Positions 48,801 to 61,184 of a stretch of DNA of 64,000 nucleotides are shown here, one piece after another. The DNA is taken from assembly GCF_036785885.1 (NCBI RefSeq), contig NC_092326.1:124001-188000 (forward strand). The letters run 5' to 3'. Origin of the DNA: Coffea arabica (Eukaryota > Streptophyta > Magnoliopsida > Gentianales > Rubiaceae). Within the stretch, counting starts at the first letter, position 1. Each line of letters begins with the position of its first letter. The translations under genes and the position numbers were made by a program. The notes beneath the pieces are model-generated. The model saw only the letters and a list, made by a program, of their open reading frames with translations, was not told the DNA's origin and did not search any database.

Positions 48801-50514
48801 TTACTACCGGTGTGTCCTCCAGATTCACCTTATCGTTAGGGGTATTAATAAGAAAAGCCAAATACCCTTGAGCTCCTTTACTTAACAACTTTCTAGCCCG
48901 AATTCCCGAAATAAGTGCAGACGAGGCTAACTTACCCCTCACATCCAATTTCAAGGTCGCTTCCCCTGGAATACACAATTCTACAATTTTCGTCCTACAA
49001 TTCAGTTGGGCATTATAACGGGCTAACCAATCCATCCCTAGGATCACATCATATCCTTTAATCGCTAAGCCTATCAAATCGGCCAGCAATTTTCTTTCCC
49101 TCACGCAAATTTCACTATTCTTATACACCATATTAGCAATTAGACTTTTGTCCCCAGTGGGTGTTTTAACCTCCAAGTCATATGGTAACTTAATTGGCTT
49201 CAAGTCTATTCCACTCATGAAATCAGGGTTTACAAAAGAGTGCGTTGCACCCGGATCAATTAAAACCCTAGCTAGGCGGTGAAAGATTGGAATTGTACCT
49301 TCGACCACTTCGGTCGCATCTGGAGCTTGTGGATAGTCCAATGCGTAGACCCTAGCCGGTACTTTCGGTCGACTCCCTCCGGCACTGGTCTGCTTAGAGG
49401 TTGATTTTTCAGGCCTCTGCAGGCTTCCCCCTGTCTTCAACGATTTCGGACAATTCGCGATTTGATGCTCAGTGCTCCCACACAGCAAGCATTTTCCCAG
49501 CTTTCTCCAGCAGTCATTCTCAGAGTGGTTGGATTTACCACAATACCCACAAGTAACTTGAGGGGTCACAGTCGATCCTACAGATGGTACTCCCCTAGCT
49601 TGAGTTGTCCCGCTACGACCTCCCCTAGATAGAGCTCCCCTAGAAGCTCCAGCAGTTCTCGTTCCTCCTTCCCCTCTTCCCTTTTTAGAAGGGTGTACAA
49701 ACTTACTGGTCTGCCCAGTAGTGCGACTAGGGAAATTCCTTTTTCTATTGTGGAAATCCCTCACTTGAGATCTTGCATTCTCAACCCTTTGCGCTTTCTC
49801 TAAAGCCTCAGTAAAAGTAGAGATTTGGGCTGCAGCCAGGCCCTCCTGAAGTTCCACATTAAGTCCCTGTATGAACCTTCTAATCCTTCTCCGTTCATTG
49901 ACCACTAGCTCAGGAGCATATTTGGAAAGTTTAGTGAACTTCCCTTCATACTCCGCTACAGTAAGGGTTCCTTGTTTTAACTTAATAAATTCATCCTCCC
50001 TCTTCTCTTGAATTAAGGGCGGAAGAAACTTTTCATTAAACTCCCTTGCGAAATTCTCCCAAGTCCAAGGGGTTTGAGCTCTTTCCCATTTTCCTTTTAT
50101 CAAATCCCACCAAGCACGGGCTACTCCCTCAAATTGAAAAGCAGCAAAGTTCACTCGCCTAACCTCAGTATAGTCTAGAGCGGCGAATATGTTGGTCATC
50201 CTTTCTAACCAATTCTCCGCTACTTCGGGGTCAGGTTCACCCATAAACTTAGGCGGGTTAAACTTTAGGAATCTTTCCAGAGCTCTATCCTCTCCTCTAT
50301 CCTGGCCCCCAGGTTGGTTAAATGGTCCGGGACCCTGTCTCTCCGCTAGACGTTCTAGGATATCAGTCATCCTATTGATGGCAGTAGCCACTTGGTTACC
50401 CTCAACGTTTTCCTGTCCCTGGGTCGGTCCAGTTGCCGATCCCTGGTCATCCCCCTGAGGTTGGGCCTGTCTAGACGCTCGCCCACGGCCTCGACCACTC
50501 CTTAATCCTTCCAT
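45871..50514 (-). CDS. Gag-Pol polyprotein of a Tekay-type chromovirus, intact
   Basis: 1547 residues, no break. Gag capsid region about 90-215; two CCHC knuckles at 322-335 and 342-355; aspartic protease at 418-426 with LIDPGATHS (Pro where Ser or Thr is usual); reverse transcriptase about 605-810 with FIDD at 755-758; RNase H about 895-1010 (TDAS, ending DALSR); integrase with HHCC finger H1114/H1121/C1151/C1154 and catalytic D1184, D1245 and E1281 (35 residues between the last two); chromodomain about 1480-1530 (WEVEE). The chromodomain and the single fused frame place it in the Tekay/Del group of chromoviruses, whose integrases target heterochromatin. The last codons are the polypurine tract itself and the stop lies in the LTR. 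All catalytic residues are present, so it may be competent. Confidence 0.95.
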   Translation of the reverse strand: MEGLRSGRGRGRASRQAQPQGDDQGSATGPTQGQENVEGNQVATAINRMTDILERLAERQGPGPFNQPGGQDRGEDRALERFLKFNPPKFMGEPDPEVAENWLERMTNIFAALDYTEVRRVNFAAFQFEGVARAWWDLIKGKWERAQTPWTWENFAREFNEKFLPPLIQEKREDEFIKLKQGTLTVAEYEGKFTKLSKYAPELVVNERRRIRRFIQGLNVELQEGLAAAQISTFTEALEKAQRVENARSQVRDFHNRKRNFPSRTTGQTSKFVHPSKKGRGEGGTRTAGASRGALSRGGRSGTTQARGVPSVGSTVTPQVTCGYCGKSNHSENDCWRKLGKCLLCGSTEHQIANCPKSLKTGGSLQRPEKSTSKQTSAGGSRPKVPARVYALDYPQAPDATEVVEGTIPIFHRLARVLIDPGATHSFVNPDFMSGIDLKPIKLPYDLEVKTPTGDKSLIANMVYKNSEICVRERKLLADLIGLAIKGYDVILGMDWLARYNAQLNCRTKIVELCIPGEATLKLDVRGKLASSALISGIRARKLLSKGAQGYLAFLINTPNDKVNLEDTPVVKEFSDVFPQELESLPPEREITFKIDLAPGTAPISRTPYRMAPAELKELKLQLQDLLERGFIRESDSPWGAPVLFVKKKDGSLRLCIDYRGLNDITVKNKYPLPHIDELFDQLQGAVVFSKLDLRQGYYQLRILEKDIPKTAFNSRYGHFEFAVMPFGLTNAPAAFMDLMHRVFKPYLDQFVVIFIDDILVYSKNVKDHEKHLRMVLQILREHQLYAKFSKCEFWLKEVTFLGHIISKDGIKVDPAKVEAVSKWKRPENPTEVRSFIGLAGYYRRFIQDFSKIAGPMTELTKKNGKFIWSSKCEGSFQELKRRLTRAPVLTLPNGHDSFVVYTDASKEGLGCVLMQNDKVIAYASRKLKPHEGNYPTHDLELAAVVFALKKWRHYLYGVTFEVFTDHKSLKYLFSQKELNLRQRRWMEFLEDYDCIIKYHPGKANVVADALSRQVQMAGLMVKEFRLLEEVSYWNPRLEPRKVILGNIVITSILLGRIKESQEKDPEMQKLVEKVKMGDQTDFTLGSDGILRFRNRVVMPKDEGLRKEILEEAHRSKFTVHPGGNKMYQDLKSLYWWKNMKKEIAQFVQTCLVCQQVKTEHQKPSGLLQPLEIPEWKWENITMDFVSDLPRTQRGHDAIWVIVDRLTKSAHFLPINMKYPLEKLARMYLDEIIRLHGIPVSIVSDRDPRFVSRFWQKMQEVLGTKLNFSTTYHPQTDGQSERTIQTLEDMLRTCVPDFGENWSKFLTLVEFAYNNSFHSSIQMAPYEVLYGRKCRSPICWDEVGERKILDTTTVSWIEEANEKVKLVRQRIQTAQSRQKSYADNRRKDLEFTVGDMVFLKITPLKASLMSGKGKKLQPRFVGPYKIIQRVGNVAYKLELPPSLSRIHNVFHVSMLKKYHPDPSHVLQPENIEIDETLTYEERPVKLLDRKVKELRNKQIPLVKVLWKNHGVEEATWEVEETIREKYPDLFIDQGKFRGRNFLKGERM
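45876..45888 (-). other. Polypurine tract
   Basis: Minus strand AAGGGGGAGAGGA directly before the LTR start TGTGAGG. It primes plus-strand DNA synthesis and also encodes the last residues of the polyprotein. Confidence 0.9.
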
Positions 50515-50850
50515 TAGTCTAAACGTGCCTAGTGCAAGAAATAAATTAATTTAAGCAGAAAACAAGAATTATATCAAATTTAGAACTAACCAAGAAAGCA
50601 TTGAAATTAACAATAATTTACATTTATAAGCATGTCAAGTTCGTACAATTAGCAAGTTAGGGACAATTCACAAAATATAGCACACAGGTGCTCAAAAGTA
50701 CACTTTTAGTCGCAGAAGACTAAAGTAAGAACAAGTGCCCAAAAGTAGGCCACGCAAGCATGCAAAATACAATGGCCTCGGCACCCGCGTCACCCTAACT
50801 AGTCCTAACTGTACCAGTCAAAAGTCAAAAGGGAGTCAACGACTAAGATC
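50515..50850 (-). other. Spacer between leader ORF and gag
   Basis: 336 bases with no coding signal. The gag ATG at 50514 follows it on the minus strand. Confidence 0.7.
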
Positions 50851-51384
50851 CTAGTCCACAGCGGGGCTAGCAGGAGGAACCTCCTCCTCGGGATCCTCCT
50901 CGGGATCCTCCTCCTCATCATCAGGAATCACCGCAGCAGCGTCCTCAACCAAACTAGTAGCATCAACCAGGATCTCGGAAGCCCGAGTACGGACATCCCG
51001 TCCTAACCTAATGAGTCGAGCCCTAGTATCCCGAAGCTCCTCGTTAACCACTGCAGATGTGGCTACCTCACCCTCCAGCACCTCCTCAAGCTCGGCAATC
51101 CGCTCACCCTGAGCGCTAACCATCTGCCTAAGCGCGTCTACCTCAGCCTGTAGATCGCGGTTGGCATCCACCAACTGATGACGCTCGTCGTCCAAAGCAA
51201 GCACCACATGGTCCGGGTAGGCGAAAGTCAACCTACACGAACATCGAGGGTATCTATCATACGGTGAGTAGCGTACACGAGCTCCTCCTGCTATAGATCG
51301 GTAGTAGATAATCCTAAGGGGCTCGTAATGACCATTCGCATGGCCATTCCCATTAGCTTCCGGGGCTCCAATTCCGTCATCCAT
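50851..51384 (-). CDS. Extra leader ORF upstream of gag, function unknown
   Basis: 177 residues in the same sense as gag, between the primer-binding site and gag. The N-terminus is polar with a GNGHANGHY stretch. The middle (about 60-135) is rich in Leu, Glu, Arg and Ala with heptad-like spacing (ERHQLVDANRDLQAEVDALR), a likely coiled coil. The C-terminus is strongly acidic with a repeated DPEE motif, then PASPAVD. I find no link to known retroelement proteins. It is GC-richer than its surroundings. A decayed counterpart seems to lie at the same place in the host element (58813-59022), which argues that it is a real family gene. It could be a chaperone, a targeting protein or a regulator; none of these can be told from sequence. 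Confidence 0.7.
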   Translation of the reverse strand: MDDGIGAPEANGNGHANGHYEPLRIIYYRSIAGGARVRYSPYDRYPRCSCRLTFAYPDHVVLALDDERHQLVDANRDLQAEVDALRQMVSAQGERIAELEEVLEGEVATSAVVNEELRDTRARLIRLGRDVRTRASEILVDATSLVEDAAAVIPDDEEEDPEEDPEEEVPPASPAVD

Positions 51385-51622
51385 ACCTGCAAAATAAAAT
51401 AATAATACCTTTCGGGTTAGAAACTTAAATCACTACCTAATTCCAATATCCTGCAATGCATGCCTAACTTAATCGTTGGTTCATCCCAATCATCACTTGA
51501 GGTAGGACTAACTTAGTTGCTAGCTCGCCTCAAGTATCACTTAGGGTAGGATTAAGTCATCCCATATCGAGTTTTAAAGGTAGAGTATCTAATATGTCTC
51601 CCATACAGACCTCTAACCTAGT

Positions 51623-51634
51623 GCTCTGATACCA
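51623..51634 (-). other. Primer-binding site for initiator tRNA-Met
   Basis: Minus strand TGGTATCAGAGC, two bases inside the LTR end at 51637. It complements the 3' end of plant initiator tRNA-Met. Confidence 0.95.
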
Positions 51635-51636
51635 AC

Positions 51637-54600
51637 TGTGACGCCCCACATCTCCCTAAGGCGGACCAAAGGGTATCCGCGGACGCCTGCCCAGCTCACG
51701 CCAGGACTCGAGCAAATCCATTCAATTTAAAATCGAACTAAACACTTCGACGAGAGCAACATGAATACAATAATGCGGAAGCGTTCAAGCTTAATAAGTC
51801 ACTTAATGTATATCCAGTACATCGGGTAATCATGAAACGACTTAAATTCAAAGTACACATCAGGGCCCAAACTTTTCAAGTTTACAATTTCCAAAAGTAC
51901 AACCCAAACCAGGGCCTAGTCAAAATACATAACAGGAGTCTTAACAAAATTACAACGGATAATTTCTCCATATTTCTCCAAGAGTCGGTCCTGTTAAGGA
52001 AAACAAAACTATAGGGTGAGCGAAACGCTCGTGAGGCCAAAAACACACATGCAAGCACTTAGTCAAATAACAAACCCAATTTAATAAATAAAACCATGTC
52101 TTTTCAATAATCAATTATTCAAACAGGAAAAGTAATCAGAAACAATTCAAGGATATAGTAGCTCTCAGGAGCTAAGTTCCACTTGATCTGCCGTTGTCAT
52201 TCGTATACCTTCCCGCATTGACCCTCCTGTCAACCGGGTCGGTATTTCCATTTCCGTAGATCACCACTTACTTCCCTCCGTCCACCGTACACCCCAAGGG
52301 CCCACAATGGCCAATATTGGGCGATACTCAACGAGTATGCCAAGCAAGACCTCTTATTAGGTCGAGCTTATTTGTATCTCATGGCTCGTCCAAATCCCCG
52401 ACCAAGCCCATTGCTGGCTCGAGTCTAAGGACGGCCTATGAGTTTGGGCGTCCCCCATTCATTTGAAAGTCGAGGAGGTTCACTCCAACGACATAAGCAT
52501 TCATGACATAACATTTCATTTCATTCATTCATTCAATACATTTCATTCATTCATTTGAAATCAGAACGAGTGCGATAAAGTACGCACCCGCCCTTATTTT
52601 TAAAACTTTCAACAAATCCCACAAATAAGCAAGTATCAAAATTCACACACTTGACACTCACCGAGCAATTCAATAAGAATTATTTTCCGGAAGTTCAAGT
52701 GTCCACGGTGAGATCCTCTTGAAGGTCTCCTTGCGCGCCTGGCAATTTAATAGTGGATAATCACATAATTAACCCACTTATCAAGGAAGATTGTACACTA
52801 GTACAATCTAAGAATTATTTTGCAAAAAGGAACCTCAATTACACGTAAATCGAGGTTCAACTTGCCTTTTATTAGGTACAATATTATTTGAGTTTTTATC
52901 ATGAAAATCGAGGGCAAAACGTTTGAATAATACTACGAGAATTAAGAGTTTTGGAAAAACTCCTTTGCCTTGAAATGTGAGAATTCCAGTTTTATCCTTC
53001 TTTGAAAAATCGTAACTCGCTCGGTATAAGTCGAGAATTGGAAAACTTTATGCCGTTGGAATCCTCTGAGAGAGTACTATAAGTTCCTAGAAGACACTTT
53101 TCCATGAATCGAAGTGAAAAGTGGTCAAAAATGGGCTTGAAGACGCAGGGTTGGTTTTCATGGCAGAATTAAGTTGGATTTCGGCCAACTTTGGAGATTC
53201 GGCACGATTCACACGTTGCAAACCGGCCTCTGAAATTTTCAGCTCAATTAGTGTTGCAAGTGAAGTGTATGAAAAAACAAGCGGATCAAGAATCGGAGTT
53301 TCGAGCACCGAGATACGGTAGCCCGAAGTTGAGCAAATTCAAGATTGGATGAGAATTTTCCAGATTTGAACCTCTAACTTTAGTAATTCAATTGGGTATC
53401 GAAACGAACTTGAATTGGCACCAAAATTGGCAGTATTTCAATACTATATGGAAAGTATCCCTATATCGAATTTCGGGGAAAAATACCTTCGGCAAGGTAG
53501 TTAATTAGCCAACCAAAGTTCAAGAAAAATCCTAAGGCAATCTGCCTTTGACTTTCATTTTCCAAATTTCCAATCGTTTAACCAAGAAAGTTATCCAACC
53601 ATGGTTCATTTGTAAAATAAGGGTCTAAGATACACCCATAATATCTTTGGTAAGTGTTTAATATCAAAAACATCAACTAACAAGTTCACTCCAAGATTTG
53701 GTTCCAAACCAGTCCAAACATTAGGGTTTTCCAAAACAGAGCAGTCCACTTGTTTCAGTCACAACTCAGTCATTATAGCTCGAAATCGAGCATGGCTTAT
53801 GCCGTTGGAAAATAAATTCATAGAGTTAAAATATCACAGAAGAAATCGTTCCCAAATTCGGCACCCATCTGGTTCAAATTCGGCATCAAGTTGCTGCCTG
53901 AACACCTCATTCCAGATGAACAGAGTAACAGGACAGCGAACTTAAAACATTTCGTTCGGCTTGCTCACAAAGAATCAGAACGTAAATTATATACCAAATT
54001 AAAGCTAGGAATGTTTAGTTTCAAACGCCATTGACGGCACATGATTTCGACATCCGAGGACAGAGTTATAGCCAAAATACTACTGCTGGTCAGAGCATAC
54101 GCGAATCAGTTTTCCAGATTTGCTGGTTTCTAAAAAAAATTCATTTGCCCATTCAAACCTCATTATTTTTAAATGAAATTTTTCACACATCTAATACATC
54201 CTACAAACATCCAATTCAAGCAATTAAACCATTAAAAATTGGCCTGGAAATGGCCGAACATGGCAGGGGCAAGATCGGAAATTTTAGCTTCTTACACCCA
54301 ATGAAGTTCCTACTAATTACTCACCACTAATGCATCATTATAACCACTAAACCAACAATATAATCACCATCAATCATCAAATCAGCAACAACAACCCAAG
54401 TGTGGGAATTCCAAGAGCCCACAATCACATTTTTACACCATAATCAAGTAACTAAGTGCATGCATGAGCTTAATCTTGCCATATAATCTCCAAAAGATAA
54501 GAATCCAAGGGTTGATCATTACGTACTCCTTTGGTTTGCAAGGTCAGAATTTTCGGCCCTCTTAAAGCTCCAAGAAACCGTGATTTCCAGCCCTTGTTTG

Positions 54601-55372
54601 CAGCTCAAGATGATCCTCAAGTGTCAAGCTAGGTGTGGTGCAAGTTTGGTTAAATTTGGAGATGATTTGGGGTGGTTTTGAGTGAGATTAGTGAGCAAAT
54701 TTTTGAAGCAATTGTGTTAGAGAGAGGAGGGAGTTTGGTCGGCTGTGAGGAGAGAGAAAATGGAGGGAAATCTGACTTCCTTTAGCTTCCAAGAGAAGGT
54801 GAAATAAGTGGTGGTAATTCACCCAAAAGTCAACTCTCATTAGGGGCCGTTTGGTGCGATTACGGCTCGATTTTCTCGCGCGTTTGGTTCACTAGTGCAC
54901 TAAACCTCCAAAGCATATATATTCATGTAAATATTATTCACTCTTAATTGTCCCGAAATAAGGGTCTAAAGTCCCTCAAATAAAGTCGCGCGTGTGAAAA
55001 CGCGTACCGTCAGTTTTACCGCTATAACGCGAAACTTTCGAAAAATTCTTATAACGATTGCACTACTAACTATCACTTGAATATTTATTCATAAAATTAC
55101 CTATTTTAGGACCCTAGTACAAGTCTCCAATATTCCAAGCTTATTGTGCTACTACGCGGATAAAAATCTCCAAGTACTATTCACTATTTTTACTAAACGC
55201 GCTCTAGGAAATTAATTTTCGAAACGAATCATATTAAAAATATAACGAAGATATACTACCACTTATATAGGTCTAACAGGACTAGAAAATATTCGTTGGA
55301 AATAAAATCCAATTAAATAATTTATTAAGCCATAAATTAGGCATAAAATAATAGTTTTTACGAGTCCTCACA
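51637..55372 (-). repeat. LTR (5' in element orientation)
   Basis: 3736 bases, near-identical to 42137-45875. Differences include a 3-base gap near 52997 and about 15 single substitutions. Confidence 0.95.
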
Positions 55373-55377
55373 CAAGC
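55373..55377. repeat. 5-bp target duplication (CAAGC), right copy
   Basis: Matches 42132-42136. Confidence 0.97.
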
Positions 55378-58300
55378 AGCAAGAAACAACCAAGGCTTCT
55401 CAAATTTTTCCATCTCCAAATTCTTGCACCAAACCTTCATAGATTCACACCAAACTTCACATACACTTAGCTGTACACTTGGACACCACTTTGAGCTGCA
55501 AAAGGGAGCTAAAACTCACGGTTTTTCTGGAGCAAAGGGGACCAAAAATCACTGCCTTGGACATTAACTAGAGTAAGTAAAGATCAAGCTTTCTAATTTC
55601 AATTTTTGGAAGTTCTAGTATACCTTTAACCTCTTATTTTCATATGGGTTGTTGTTGTTGTTGGAAAAAGTGGAATGTGGGCTCTATGAACTCCCACCCT
55701 TGTCTTGGAGGCTGATCTCATGCTTGATGATGTTTATAATGTTGGATTAGTGCTTAAACTAGTGGATTATTGGTGGAAAATTGAAGGAAACTCATGATGG
55801 GTGCAAAGGCCAAATCTGACCATTTTGCCCCTGCCTTGTTCGGCCACTTTAATGCAAAAATTTGAGGATTTAATGGATTGATTGTGTTGTTTACATGTTG
55901 TAGTAGTTGTATAAAAATTTTCATTGAAAAATACTGAGTTTTGGTTGGTCAAATGAATTTATTTCCCAAAGCTAGTAATCTAGAAACTGTTCCCGTAATG
56001 CTCAGACCAGTGTTCGTGTTTCATCCATAACTCCGTTCTCCAATGTCGAAATCAAGTGCCGCCAGTGGCATTTGAAACTAGACATTCCCACCTTTCCAAC
56101 GGTATAAAATTCACATTCTGGTTCCATGTGTGTGAGCCACACCACGCTTTTGAACTCAGCTGTTCTGTTTCTCTGTTCTGCTGGAACGATTTGATGATGC
56201 TGCAACTTTAGGCTTAATTTCGAGCCAGTTGCATGCTGAATCTTAAAACGATTTCTTCTGTGAAATTATAGCCCTATGAATGTATTTTCCAACACTATCA
56301 ACCATGCTCAATTCCGAGTTAAATTGAGTGAGTCATGATCAAAATACGGTAACTGCCTTGTTCTTGAAAACCCTTGGATTTGGACAGATTTGATGTGAGA
56401 CTCGTTGTAGTCTTACTAAATGAATTTCTTGGTGCTAAACACCTACCAAATGTACCATGTATGTTCCTTAGACTTTTCTTGCACAAATGAACCATGTTTG
56501 GAGGTTTTCCTTAGCCGAATGTTTGGAAACGGAGAGAAATGGAGCTAAAGGCAGTTTTGCCTTAGTAATTTCAAAACTTTGGTTGATTGGTTAACCACCT
56601 TCCCGAAGGTATTTTTCCACGAAATTTGATAGAGAGATACCCTTCATATAGGAGTGCTATAATAAAAAATTTGGCACCAATCCAAGTCTGTTTCGACACT
56701 TAACTAAAGGTCCAAAGTCGGAAACCCAAATCTGGAAATTGTTCAACAGTCTTGAATTTTCCCCAACTTTGAGCTACCATATCTTGGTGCTCGAAACTCC
56801 GATTCTCAATCCGCTTATTCTGTCCTAAACCTTACTTGCACCTCTAATTGAGTTATAAATTTCAAGGACTGGTTTGCAACGAGTGAATTCTGCCGAATTT
56901 ACAAATTTTAGCGAAAAACCAACCCAGCTCAATCCTGAACATTCTGGAACAGTGATTTCAAGCTCATTTTTGAGTACTTTTCATTTAGATTCGTGGAAAA
57001 GTGTCTCTAAGAACTTTTAGTACTTTCAAAAAGGTTTCCAACAGTACCAAGTTTTCCAATTTTTGACATGTAGAATGTAAGATACGATTTTTCAAAATAT
57101 CGTATCAAAACTGAAAATTTTCCGAATTCAAAAGGAAGGGAGTTTTCAAGCACTCATTATTCCTTCGATATTACTTGAACGTGTTATACTTGATTTTCAA
57201 AATGAAAACTCGATCGCTCTTGTACTTTAAGAAACTCTAATTGAACCTCGATTTACGAGTAATTGAGGTTCGATTTCATGAAATTTCCTTAAATTGTACT
57301 AGTGTACAATCTTCCTTGATAATTGGGATATATGAGTGATGCTTCACTATTATTTGCTCAGGCGCACATGAGGACCCTCAAGAGGATCCCACGGTGGACG
57401 CTTAAATTTCGAGTGCCCTTTTCTTCTCGTTTTACTTGATGAGTGTCAAGTGTGTGTTACTTGAACTCCTGTGAATTCGATACGTGATTATTTGTTATTG
57501 ATACTTGAGATTTTGGGAAAAGGAGTCGAGTGTGTACTTTATCGCACTCGTTCTCATTCGAAATGATTTAACTCATGCTCAAATTGCTTGACTATATCGA
57601 TTGCTTGGATACATCGATTGCTTGTACATATCAATGCTTGATACATGATATGGTATGCTATGGCTGCATACGTCATTGGAGTGAATCTTCTCGACACACA
57701 ATTGCACACGAGGACGCCCACATCTCATTGGCCGACCTTGGACTCGAGCCAGCATGGACTTGGTCGGGAACCTTGGCGAGCCATGAGATATATAAGCTTG
57801 ACCTAATGAGAGGTCTTGCTTGGCATACTCGAATAGTATCGCCACAAACAAATAACAGGCGGGCCCGATACAGGGGTATGTAAGGTGAAAGGGGACAAGT
57901 TAAGTGGAGTTCTACGGACAAAACCTACCCGATTGACGGAGTGTCAATTCGTGGAGGTTATTGATCGTGCAAGTGGAATATAGCTCATGAGAACTCCTAT
58001 ATCCTTGAATTGTTTCCGTATGCTTTCCGGTAAATTGTTAATTATTGAAACATATTATTGCTTGGCTTGTAATTGGGATTGTTACTTGAACTACGTGCTT
58101 GCATGTGTGTCCTTGACCTCACGAGCGTTTTGCTCACCCTGTAGATTTGCTTTTCTTAACAGGTTTGAACTCGGAGGTGTACTGGAGAAACCCTCCTGAT
58201 GTGCTTTTGTTTAGGATATCTATTATATTTTGGTTATGCCCTTGGTTTTGGGTTGTACATTTGGAATTGAAATGTAACTTTTGGGGCATGATGTATATTT

Positions 58301-58519
58301 GGGAATCATGATATACTTTGAACACCTGACGTGCGGGTTGGATAATGGATGACTGTTGTTAAATTTGAACGCTACCGTATTTACTGTATTTAAGTTATTT
58401 ACTTGTGTTGTGTAGATCGATAATAAGCTTGAATGGAATTGCTTGAGTCCTGGCGAGAGCTAGGCAGGCGTCCCGCGGATACTCTTTGGTTCGCCTTAAG
58501 GAGAAGCGGGGTCGTCACA
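55378..58519 (+). repeat. Host element 5' LTR, second part
   Basis: Continues the LTR after the insertion. Its first 600 bases match 63407-64000 with about 2% differences. It ends GTCGTCACA. Much of it is the reverse-complement relative of the inserted element's LTRs (for example GGCAGGCGTCC..GCGGATAC near 58465), which shows that both belong to one wider family. Confidence 0.9.
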
Positions 58520-58521
58520 GT

Positions 58522-58532
58522 TGGTATCAGAG
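58522..58532 (+). other. Primer-binding site of the host element
   Basis: TGGTATCAGAG two bases after the LTR. It matches 11 of the 12 bases of the initiator tRNA-Met site, with T at the last position. Confidence 0.88.
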
Positions 58533-58812
58533 TTTAGGTTTTAGATCTCTGTAGTGTATCCTAGACTTGAAGTTTAGGATGCCGGACCGTGGAACTGGTT
58601 GAAAAGTTAAGTGACCACTAGTGGGAATGAAAATTAGAACCTAGGTTTGAATTAATGGACGATTGGGGTTCTCGATCTTGTAAGGGACATGTGAGATAGT
58701 ATGAGATGATCAAATCCAGTATATTTAGTGCATTTGGTCCCATTTAAGTTTTAAATTTTAATTGTAAGTTACGGAAGGTAACGGTGGCATTGAACTGTCT
58801 TAAGAACGCATT

Positions 58813-59022
58813 ATGGTGACCATGGCCGTGAAGGGCCTAGGGAGGGCTCGTTGGAGGTATAATCCAACTCGCCGAACTAGAACTTTATTTGATCTCCAAA
58901 GGACTTACTCGTGCCCAAATAATGGAGTGTTTATAGTAGCCGATCATCGGAAGTGGCTATTCGAGAAAAATAGGGTGATTCGAGGGAATAATCGAGATTT
59001 GAGGGTAATTGCGGATGTCTAG
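58813..59022 (+). pseudogene. Remnant of the leader ORF in the host element
   Basis: Open for 69 codons. RARWRYNP, then TYSCPNN..V..ADHRK.L..KNR, lines up with ARVRYSP, then TFAYPDH..L..DERHQL.DANR in the intact relative's leader ORF, in the same order and at the same place between primer site and gag. After the stop at 59020 further matches are weak and frameshifted, up to an acidic-to-Pro remnant near 59290. Identity is low, so a formal alignment is needed to confirm homology. Confidence 0.45.
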
Positions 59023-59595
59023 ACTATTAGAAATTCCTAAAGTGGAGATTGAGATACTTAAGGAGTAAGGAAGACAAAGGCTCCCTGTGAGAAATTTTAA
59101 ACAGCTAAGAATCGACTTGTTAAGGTAGTGTCCGAAATTAAAGACAGGATGGATAAGTCGATGGCTGGATATGTTGTCTTGATTGAACAAGTAGAGAATG
59201 ACAAGATATTCGATAAGGGACATTAGATTAAAACTCCTAGTACTGGAAATGAAAATGATCCTACGGAGGTAATTAAGACTTTTGACTCCGCCAATCACTA
59301 ACCTAGTGATTTAAACTATTTTAAAAGTTTTTGCCAAAGATAGATGGGGTGGCTCTCACTTAAAGGCCATTGTATTTTGTATCTTGTTTCACTATGTTTC
59401 CTATCTTTTGAGAAAATTAAACGTTATTCATGGCATGCTTAACTTTACTGCTTCATGATTGGGTTGTACATATTTGTGATTATTTCGGAGTCTTCCCTTT
59501 TATTCTTGTATTTGTTTGGCGTGATAAAAGTATCACTTTTCAAACTCCATTTGTGTGCACTCACCTTATGTCAAGCCTTCCAACATGTTAAATTT

Positions 59596-60727
59596 ATGGG
59601 TGGTCAAAGGAGTGAAAAGGGATCGAGGGCAAGGGGTTAAGTAACTCCAAACTCAAGGAAGTGATTATAGGGCGACTGCTGGACTGAACCAAAATCCTAG
59701 AAATGAAGGAGAATAATCGCGTAGTTATTGTTATTAACCAGACGATTGATGTTCTAGCACGATTAGTTGAGCACTAAAGTTCTAAACCAATCAACCAACC
59801 TGGGGACCAAGAGAGAGATGTGAGAAATGGAATGATTCTTGAAGTTCGCCTATCTAGGTTTTACGGAGAGCCTAACCTCGAAATAATAAGATTAAATTGA
59901 AAGGATACAATAAGGCACTAATGAGACTAAGAGATTATGATCTCTTCTCGAACAACTTCATAGACAAGTATTGGAGAGTGAGGTAAGACCTGAAAACTCT
60001 ATATCAAGGAATAGAGTCCCCGTATCTTGTTGTATTCGTGAGTAATGGTAGTAAATTTTTGGAGGCTTAAGAGCTCACCCATATTTAGTAGAGAATAGCT
60101 AAGATTTATATCTCGGGACGACCTCTAAGCGAAAGAATGAAAGAGTAATATGGCTCGAACTTCCATTATGAATAACTACTCATTTTGATCCTTTGATTTG
60201 CCTGATAGGCTAGCATCTGATTTAAGCCAACTGGTGAGATGGCAACTTTGGAAGAAATGCGTAAGGAAATGGATATTCTTTGAAATGAGGTAGAATTTCA
60301 AAAGAAATTAGTTGACTACTGGGAAGTACGGTGGAAACAAGAATAAGCAGAGAAAACTGAGCTGCTACGTAAAAATATAGAATTGGAGAAGGAATACAAG
60401 GAAAATTCTCAAATTGGTCAAGCCGTCACTTCTCACACAAAATATGGATACTGTGGCAAGATGAACCACACTGAAGACAAGTGCTGGATAAAGCAAAGAA
60501 AGTGTCTGTGGTGCGGTAGTATCAAGCATAAGATTTCGAATTGCCCTGGTAACCCTAACAAAAAGAGGAAATACTCAACAGCCCGCTGCAAAGCAATCAA
60601 GTGTCAGAGGGAAATAATTAGTACTAATGGTTATGAAGGGGGTTCTAGTAGTGGAAGTTTTGCGAGTGAGGATGTTTTTGACTACACTCGAGAGATAGGG
60701 ATTGTAGTTTACCCTGGACTAGACTAG
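59596..60727 (+). pseudogene. Decayed gag of the host element
   Basis: Starts with MGGQRSEKGSRARG, like the [12 protein letters not shown] start of the intact relative, then breaks with many stops. A recognisable SRFYGEPNLE matches KFMGEPDPE. The C-terminal open stretch 60383-60727 keeps two nucleic-acid knuckles: YGYCGKMNHTEDKC, whose first Cys has become Tyr, and CLWCGSIKHKISNC, which is complete. Confidence 0.85.
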
Positions 60728-61184
60728 CACTTTTGGAAATTTAATCTTTAAAAAAAAAAAGAAAGGGGAAAAGTCTTTTGTTGTTTGTATCTTGACAATT
60801 TGACACGTTTTGTTATAATCTTGTGTTTCCCTTTTTCCTCTTGGAAAGATTTGATTAAACCTATTCCAACTTGATGTAATTACTGTGATCTTGTATAAAA
60901 TGTGAAAAGATATCTTGCTTTTAATCGATTGCATGGCCTATATGTACGGTTGCACTTTGTCCTACACCTCTAGATTGATAATAAGACATGAACGATAATA
61001 GACATGATTGAGATTATACTTGAGAGCGTAGGGAAACTTGAGGTCATGGAGATAACAAGGGATCAGGACCGAATTGAGAACTTAATTTTGAAGTGGGATC
61101 CAATGTTTGAGTACCAATTCGAGATCTTAAAATCGGGAGATTGAGTTGGTGAAGGGAAATATTTGATAGGTTCAATAAGCCCAA

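Larger units (their letters stand above)
42137..55372 (-). mobile_element. Intact-looking Tekay/Del chromovirus (Ty3/gypsy), 13.2 kb
   Basis: Minus-strand element with near-identical LTRs (42137-45875 and 51637-55372), 5-bp target duplication CAAGC, primer site for initiator tRNA-Met, a leader ORF, one unbroken 1547-residue Gag-Pol frame ending in a chromodomain, and a purine tract. By hand I count about 15 substitutions and one 3-base gap between the 3.7-kb LTRs, so it inserted recently. It sits in the opposite orientation inside an LTR of its own wider family. Confidence 0.95.

Noticed and set aside
57575..57921. Three overlapping open frames in the host LTR
   Set aside because: LTR sequence with no domain and no support in the other copies visible here.
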